Assembly (NCBI GenBank): GCA_034420775.1
Contig: DAOUKZ010000003.1
Location: forward strand, 1-16,794
DNA: 16,794 nt
Direction: 5' to 3'
Source: DAOUKH01 sp034420775
GTDB lineage: Bacteria; Chloroflexota; Dehalococcoidia; SHYB01
Shown: piece by piece, positions 13,296-16,794 of the stretch
How the letters are laid out: each line of letters starts with the position of its first letter
How positions within the stretch are numbered: the first letter of the stretch is position 1
Program-made: the position numbers and the translations under genes
Notes under the pieces: generated by a model
Databases searched by the model: none
What the model was told of the DNA's origin: nothing
Seen by the model: the letters and a program-made list of their open reading frames with translations, nothing else

Positions 13296-14054
13296 ATGCC
13301 AAACCTGGGACTGCACATTGGCTTCGCCCTGGAATGCGCGAAGCGCCTGGGGCATCCCGTGTTAGACGACTACCGCGGGAGTTTTCTCCTTGGAGCGACG
13401 TCTCCCGACATGCGCCTCTTCTTCGGCTGGCGGCGCGACACGACGCACTTCTTCGAGCTGACGCGCGACGTCGAGGGCGCCGGGATACGCAAGCTGTTCG
13501 CAGAACACCCCGGCTTGGCCCCCTCGGAGGCGCTGACGCGCGAGACGGTTGCCTTCATGCTTGGCTACATGACGCACCTCAACGTCGACGAGTCGTGGAT
13601 CTGCCAGATCTACCGGGGCTATTTCGGCAAAGGCGCGCCGCTGAGCGGCGATCCGCTGGTGAACGTCATGGACCGCGCCTTCCAGTTCGACATGGACCGC
13701 CGGGAGCGGCGAAACATCGAAGACTTGGAGGGAGCGCTGGAGAGCATCAAGGGATCGTACGAGTCGGTGGACGTCGGTTTCATCGACAAGGCGCACCTGC
13801 GGGAGTGGCAGTCGATCGTGATCGAACGGTCGGGGCGCGACCTGCCGTGGGAGCGGTTCCGGGGATTCGTGCACCGCGTCCGGCCTGAATCGACTGAAGA
13901 GGAGGCGGACCGCATCGTGAAGGGTCTGCCCGGGCTCATCGAACGGGTGCGGGAGCACATCACCGAGGAGGAGGAGCGCCGCTTCCGCGAGGAGGCCATC
14001 CAGGCTTTCCTGGGCAACGCCCACGCCTATCTGAACGGAGGGGTGGCGCCGTGA
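13296..14054 (+). CDS. Zinc-dependent phospholipase C-like protein (PF00882 type)
   Basis: A 252-residue all-helical protein with the histidine/aspartate pattern of the Zn-dependent phospholipase C/S1-P1 nuclease-like fold: GLHIGFALE (His7), FLLGATSPDMR (Asp38), DTTHFFE (His51), and LGYMTHLNVDESW (His94, Asp98, the HxxxD pair). No signal peptide is seen, so it is probably cytoplasmic. The family's uncharacterised bacterial members are of this size, and true lipase activity is unproven. The ATG at 13296 is the only upstream start after an in-frame TAG; GAGG lies just 1 nt before it, so initiation may be coupled. Its TGA overlaps the GTG of hisD, so it is co-translated within the his operon. 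Confidence 0.82.
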   Translation: MPNLGLHIGFALECAKRLGHPVLDDYRGSFLLGATSPDMRLFFGWRRDTTHFFELTRDVEGAGIRKLFAEHPGLAPSEALTRETVAFMLGYMTHLNVDESWICQIYRGYFGKGAPLSGDPLVNVMDRAFQFDMDRRERRNIEDLEGALESIKGSYESVDVGFIDKAHLREWQSIVIERSGRDLPWERFRGFVHRVRPESTEEEADRIVKGLPGLIERVREHITEEEERRFREEAIQAFLGNAHAYLNGGVAP

Positions 14055-15376
14055 GGATCGTGCGCGGCGCTTCCGAGGTCCGCCGTCTGCTGACGCGGGC
14101 GCCACAGGACGAAGGGCCGCCTCCGCAGCACCTAGCCGAGGGCATCCGTCGCATCTTCGGCGAGCCGCTCACCGTCGGCGAGGCGGTGGAGCGCATCATC
14201 GCCGACGTCCGGCGCGACGCCGACGCCGGCCTCGCCGACTACGCGCGGCGCATCGACGGCGAAGTGCCGTCCTCTTGGCGCGTGCCGCCTGAGGAGATCG
14301 AGCGCGCCTACGAGGAGACGCCGCAAGACCTCATCGACGCGCTGACGCTCGCGGCCGAGCGGGTGCGCGCCTTCCAGGAGCGGGCCATGCCGACACCGTG
14401 GTACGACGACGAGACGGGGCTGGGGCAACGGTTCATCCCGGTGGCCTCGGCCGGCGTCTACGTGCCGGGGGGGACGGCGTCGTACCCCTCGACGGTGCTG
14501 CACACCGCGGTGCCGGCTAAAACTGCCGGTGTCGAGCGCGTGGTGGTGGCGACGCCGCCCCGCGGCGGCGAGGTGGCGGGGAGCGTGCTCGCTGCGTGTT
14601 ACATCGCCGGTGTGGACGAGGTCTACCGGGTCGGCGGAGCGCAGGCGATTGCCGCGCTGGCCTATGGGACGGAGTCGGTGCCGCGCGTCGACGTGATCTG
14701 CGGGCCGGGGAATACATTTGTGACCGAAGCGAAGCGCCGCGTGTACGGCGCGGTGGGGCTGGACGGCCTGCACGGGCCGACGGAGACGCTGATTCTGGCC
14801 GACGCCTCGGCCAGCCCCGAGGTTGCAGCCGCCGACCTGCTGGCGCAGGCGGAGCACGACGTGCTGGCCACGCCGGTGCTGCTCACAGATTCGGAGGATC
14901 TCGCTGGGGCGGTTTCCCGTTCCGTTGCCGAGCAACTTGAGGACTTGGAGCGCGCCGAGACCGCCGGCGCTGCCCTGGAGGGGCAAGGACTCATCGGCGT
15001 CGTCGATTCGATCGACGAGGCCATCGACTTAGCCAACGAGTTCGCGCCGGAGCACCTGTGCCTGCTCGTCGCTGATCCGCTGGCGGTGCTCGACCGGGTG
15101 CGCAACGCCGGCGGGGTCTTCGCCGGCGCCGACTCGGCCGAGGCGCTGGGGGACTACGTCGCGGGGCCGAGCCACGTGATGCCGACGGGCGGAACCGCGC
15201 GCTTCGCCTCGTCGTTGGGCGTCCACGACTTCCTGCGGACTGTGAGCGTGGCCGGCATCGATGGCGGCAGCGGCGGCCTGGCTGAGGCCGCGGCGAGGAT
15301 CGCCCGCGCCGAGGGGTTCACCGCGCACGCCCGCGCCGCCGAGCTGCGCCGCCGCGAAGGGGCCGAGCGGCGATGA
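14051..15376 (+). CDS. hisD: Histidinol dehydrogenase
   Basis: This cytoplasmic Zn enzyme performs the last two NAD+-dependent oxidations, L-histidinol to L-histidine. It has 441 residues. Family blocks are GVYVPGGTASYPSTVLH (135-151), GGAQAIAALAYGT (195-207), GPGNTFVTEAKRRVYG (218-233), GPTETL (242-247) and GPSHVMPTGGTARF (372-385). Expected zinc ligands are Gln266, His269, Asp368 and His426. The catalytic pair is Glu334-His335 in FAPEHL. The GTG start at 14051 overlaps the preceding stop by 4 nt and has GGAGG 9 nt upstream. It overlaps hisC by 4 nt. Complete and apparently functional. Confidence 0.96.
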   Translation: MRIVRGASEVRRLLTRAPQDEGPPPQHLAEGIRRIFGEPLTVGEAVERIIADVRRDADAGLADYARRIDGEVPSSWRVPPEEIERAYEETPQDLIDALTLAAERVRAFQERAMPTPWYDDETGLGQRFIPVASAGVYVPGGTASYPSTVLHTAVPAKTAGVERVVVATPPRGGEVAGSVLAACYIAGVDEVYRVGGAQAIAALAYGTESVPRVDVICGPGNTFVTEAKRRVYGAVGLDGLHGPTETLILADASASPEVAAADLLAQAEHDVLATPVLLTDSEDLAGAVSRSVAEQLEDLERAETAGAALEGQGLIGVVDSIDEAIDLANEFAPEHLCLLVADPLAVLDRVRNAGGVFAGADSAEALGDYVAGPSHVMPTGGTARFASSLGVHDFLRTVSVAGIDGGSGGLAEAAARIARAEGFTAHARAAELRRREGAERR

Positions 15377-16473
15377 CCTCCGGCGGGTTCGACCGGCTGC
15401 TCCGGCCCCATCTTCGCGGGATGACGGGCTATGTTCCCATCATGGTCCCCGGTGGACAGGAGAGTGACGGGACGCGTCCCGATGGCTCGATCGTCAAGCT
15501 CGACGGAAACGAGAACGTCTACGGCTGCTCGCCGAAGGCGGCGGAGGCCGTCGCCTCACTCACGAGCCACCACATCTATCCCGACCCCGAGCAGCGTCGG
15601 CTCCGCGACGCCCTGGCGGAGTACACCGGCGTGGACGCGGGGCACGTGCTGGCCGGCGCGGGCTCGGACGAGCTTATCGAGCTGCTGCTCCGGCTCATCG
15701 CGGGGCCCGGCGACAACGTGGTGACGGCGGGGCCCACTTTCGGCTTCTTCGGAGCGAGCGCGAGGCTGGTCGGCGCAAAGGTGATCGACGTGCCGCGGCG
15801 CGACGACTTCTCAATCGACGTCGACGCGGTGCTCGCCGCGGTGGGGCCGGCGACGAAGGTGGTCTACGTCGCCAACCCGAACAATCCCACCGGCACCCTG
15901 ACGCCGCGGGAAGACCTCAAACGCCTGCTCGACGTGGGCCCCCTGGTCGTGGTGGACGAGGCCTACTTCGAGTTCTCCGGCGTGACCGTCGCGGACCTCG
16001 TGCCGCAACGGGACAACCTGGCGGTGCTGCGCACGTTCAGCAAGTGGGCCGGACTCGCCGGGCTCCGGCTCGGCTACGGCCTCTTCCCGTTGCAGGTGGT
16101 GGATGCGCTGATGAGCACGAAGTCTCCGTACAACATCAACGCCGCGGCGGAGGCCGCCGCCGTGGCCTCCCTGAACGACGTGGACTATCTGATGGATAAC
16201 GTGGCGAAGATCGTGGACGAACGCGACCGGCTCGAAATCCTGCTGCTGAACCTGGACTTCGTCGACGTCTATCCCTCGCGGGCCAACTTCCTGCTCTGTC
16301 CGCTGGTGGACCGCGACGCAGTCAAGATCCAGCAGGAGCTACGGGGCCAAGGCATCTTCATCCGTCACTTCGACGCTCCCCGGATTCGCGACTGCGTTAG
16401 AATAAGTGTTGGCCGCCCCGAGGACACCGACGCGGTGATCTGGGCGCTCCGAGCCTACGAGGACCTCTACTAG
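15373..16473 (+). CDS. hisC: Histidinol-phosphate aminotransferase
   Basis: A PLP-dependent class I/II aminotransferase of 366 residues converting imidazole acetol phosphate to histidinol phosphate with glutamate as donor. Visible blocks are KLDGNENVYGCSP (42-54, substrate loop), GAGSDELIELLL (PLP phosphate binding), NPNNPTGT, VVVDEAYFEF, and RTFSKWAGLAGLRLGYG with the PLP-binding Lys224. The C-terminal RISVGRPEDTDAV is typical of HisC. The ATG at 15373 overlaps the hisD stop (ATGA), and hisB starts 6 nt after its stop, so translation is coupled across all three. Confidence 0.95.
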   Translation: MTSGGFDRLLRPHLRGMTGYVPIMVPGGQESDGTRPDGSIVKLDGNENVYGCSPKAAEAVASLTSHHIYPDPEQRRLRDALAEYTGVDAGHVLAGAGSDELIELLLRLIAGPGDNVVTAGPTFGFFGASARLVGAKVIDVPRRDDFSIDVDAVLAAVGPATKVVYVANPNNPTGTLTPREDLKRLLDVGPLVVVDEAYFEFSGVTVADLVPQRDNLAVLRTFSKWAGLAGLRLGYGLFPLQVVDALMSTKSPYNINAAAEAAAVASLNDVDYLMDNVAKIVDERDRLEILLLNLDFVDVYPSRANFLLCPLVDRDAVKIQQELRGQGIFIRHFDAPRIRDCVRISVGRPEDTDAVIWALRAYEDLY

Positions 16474-16479
16474 CCCGCT

Positions 16480-16794
16480 ATGCGTTCCGCCACCGTTCGC
16501 CGCGAGACCGGCGAGACCGCCGTCACCGTCGAGATCGACGTCGACGGGTCGGGGAAGTCCGAAGTCTCCACCGGCCTGACCATGCTCGACCACATGCTAG
16601 CGCAGCTCGCGCGGCATGGGGTGAACGACCTGCGCGTCGAGTCGAAGGCGACGATGGACCCCGACGGCCACCACACCGTCGAGGACGTCGCCATCGCGCT
16701 GGGCCAGGCGTTCAACGAGGCGCTCGGCGACAAGCGCGGCATCGTCCGCATGGCGACGGCGTCGGCGCCGTTGGACGAGGCGCTGGCGACGGTC
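16480..16794 (+). CDS. hisB: Imidazoleglycerol-phosphate dehydratase, C-terminus cut by window edge
   Basis: 105 codons of the dehydratase that converts imidazole glycerol phosphate to imidazole acetol phosphate using Mn2+. The first hisB repeat is visible: LTMLDHMLAQLARHG (His38, His46) and DGHHTVEDVAIALGQAF (His64, His65, Glu68), all metal ligands. The end of the window cuts the protein after the PLDEAL block. No phosphatase domain precedes it, so it is the monofunctional type. It follows hisC by 6 nt with only a weak ribosome binding site. Confidence 0.95.
   Translation, partial: MRSATVRRETGETAVTVEIDVDGSGKSEVSTGLTMLDHMLAQLARHGVNDLRVESKATMDPDGHHTVEDVAIALGQAFNEALGDKRGIVRMATASAPLDEALATV

Noticed and set aside
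13088..13888. 266-codon frame starting just after hisG
   Set aside because: It is out of frame with the phospholipase-like gene, whose conserved His/Asp pattern identifies the real frame. The translation is Arg/Gly/Pro-rich.

Overview
The window is about 16.8 kb of GC-rich, gene-dense bacterial chromosome. All genes are ordinary bacterial types. The organism is best guessed as Chloroflexota (Dehalococcoidia/SAR202-like) from the combination of a transaldolase-glucose-6-phosphate isomerase fusion, a short NAD-type 6-phosphogluconate dehydrogenase, a Cys4-tailed DEAD-box helicase, COG2159 amidohydrolase and VOC genes, and paired hot-dog dehydratases. This assignment is inference from gene content, not a phylogenetic result.

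Region 1 (1-3714, minus strand) is a sugar-phosphate operon. A good sigma-70-type promoter at 3685-3714 is followed by a 40-codon remnant of the transketolase N-terminus, then the tal-pgi fusion, then gnd, which runs off the left edge. Upstream on the same strand is the RNase P RNA gene (about 3761-4146) with its own -10 box and a terminator. Diverging from rnpB on the plus strand are a metal-dependent amidohydrolase and a VOC-fold protein (4232-5914), probably one catabolic pair.

Region 2 (5930-9191, minus strand) is accessory. It holds a HicAB toxin-antitoxin module, a ribbon-helix-helix antitoxin with no toxin beside it but with a perfect palindromic operator over its promoter, a DinB-fold protein, three tandem hairpin repeats, a pair of hot-dog dehydratases behind a consensus promoter whose leader hairpin abuts the ribosome binding site, and a small two-helix membrane protein. 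Diverging from the membrane protein is a tandem-domain universal stress protein (9349-10332, plus). It converges on a DEAD-box RNA helicase (10382-11806, minus) that has a long leader.

Region 3 (12065-16794, plus) is a histidine biosynthesis operon: hisG, hisD, hisC and the start of hisB. Two non-histidine genes lie between hisG and hisD: a 54-residue single-helix membrane peptide and a zinc-dependent phospholipase C-like protein whose stop overlaps the hisD start. Tight overlaps indicate that the block is co-transcribed.

No complete novel defence or mobile system was seen. The items most worth a second look are the transketolase remnant, the phospholipase/membrane-peptide pair inside the his operon, the orphan antitoxin with its operator, and several leader or intercistronic hairpins.
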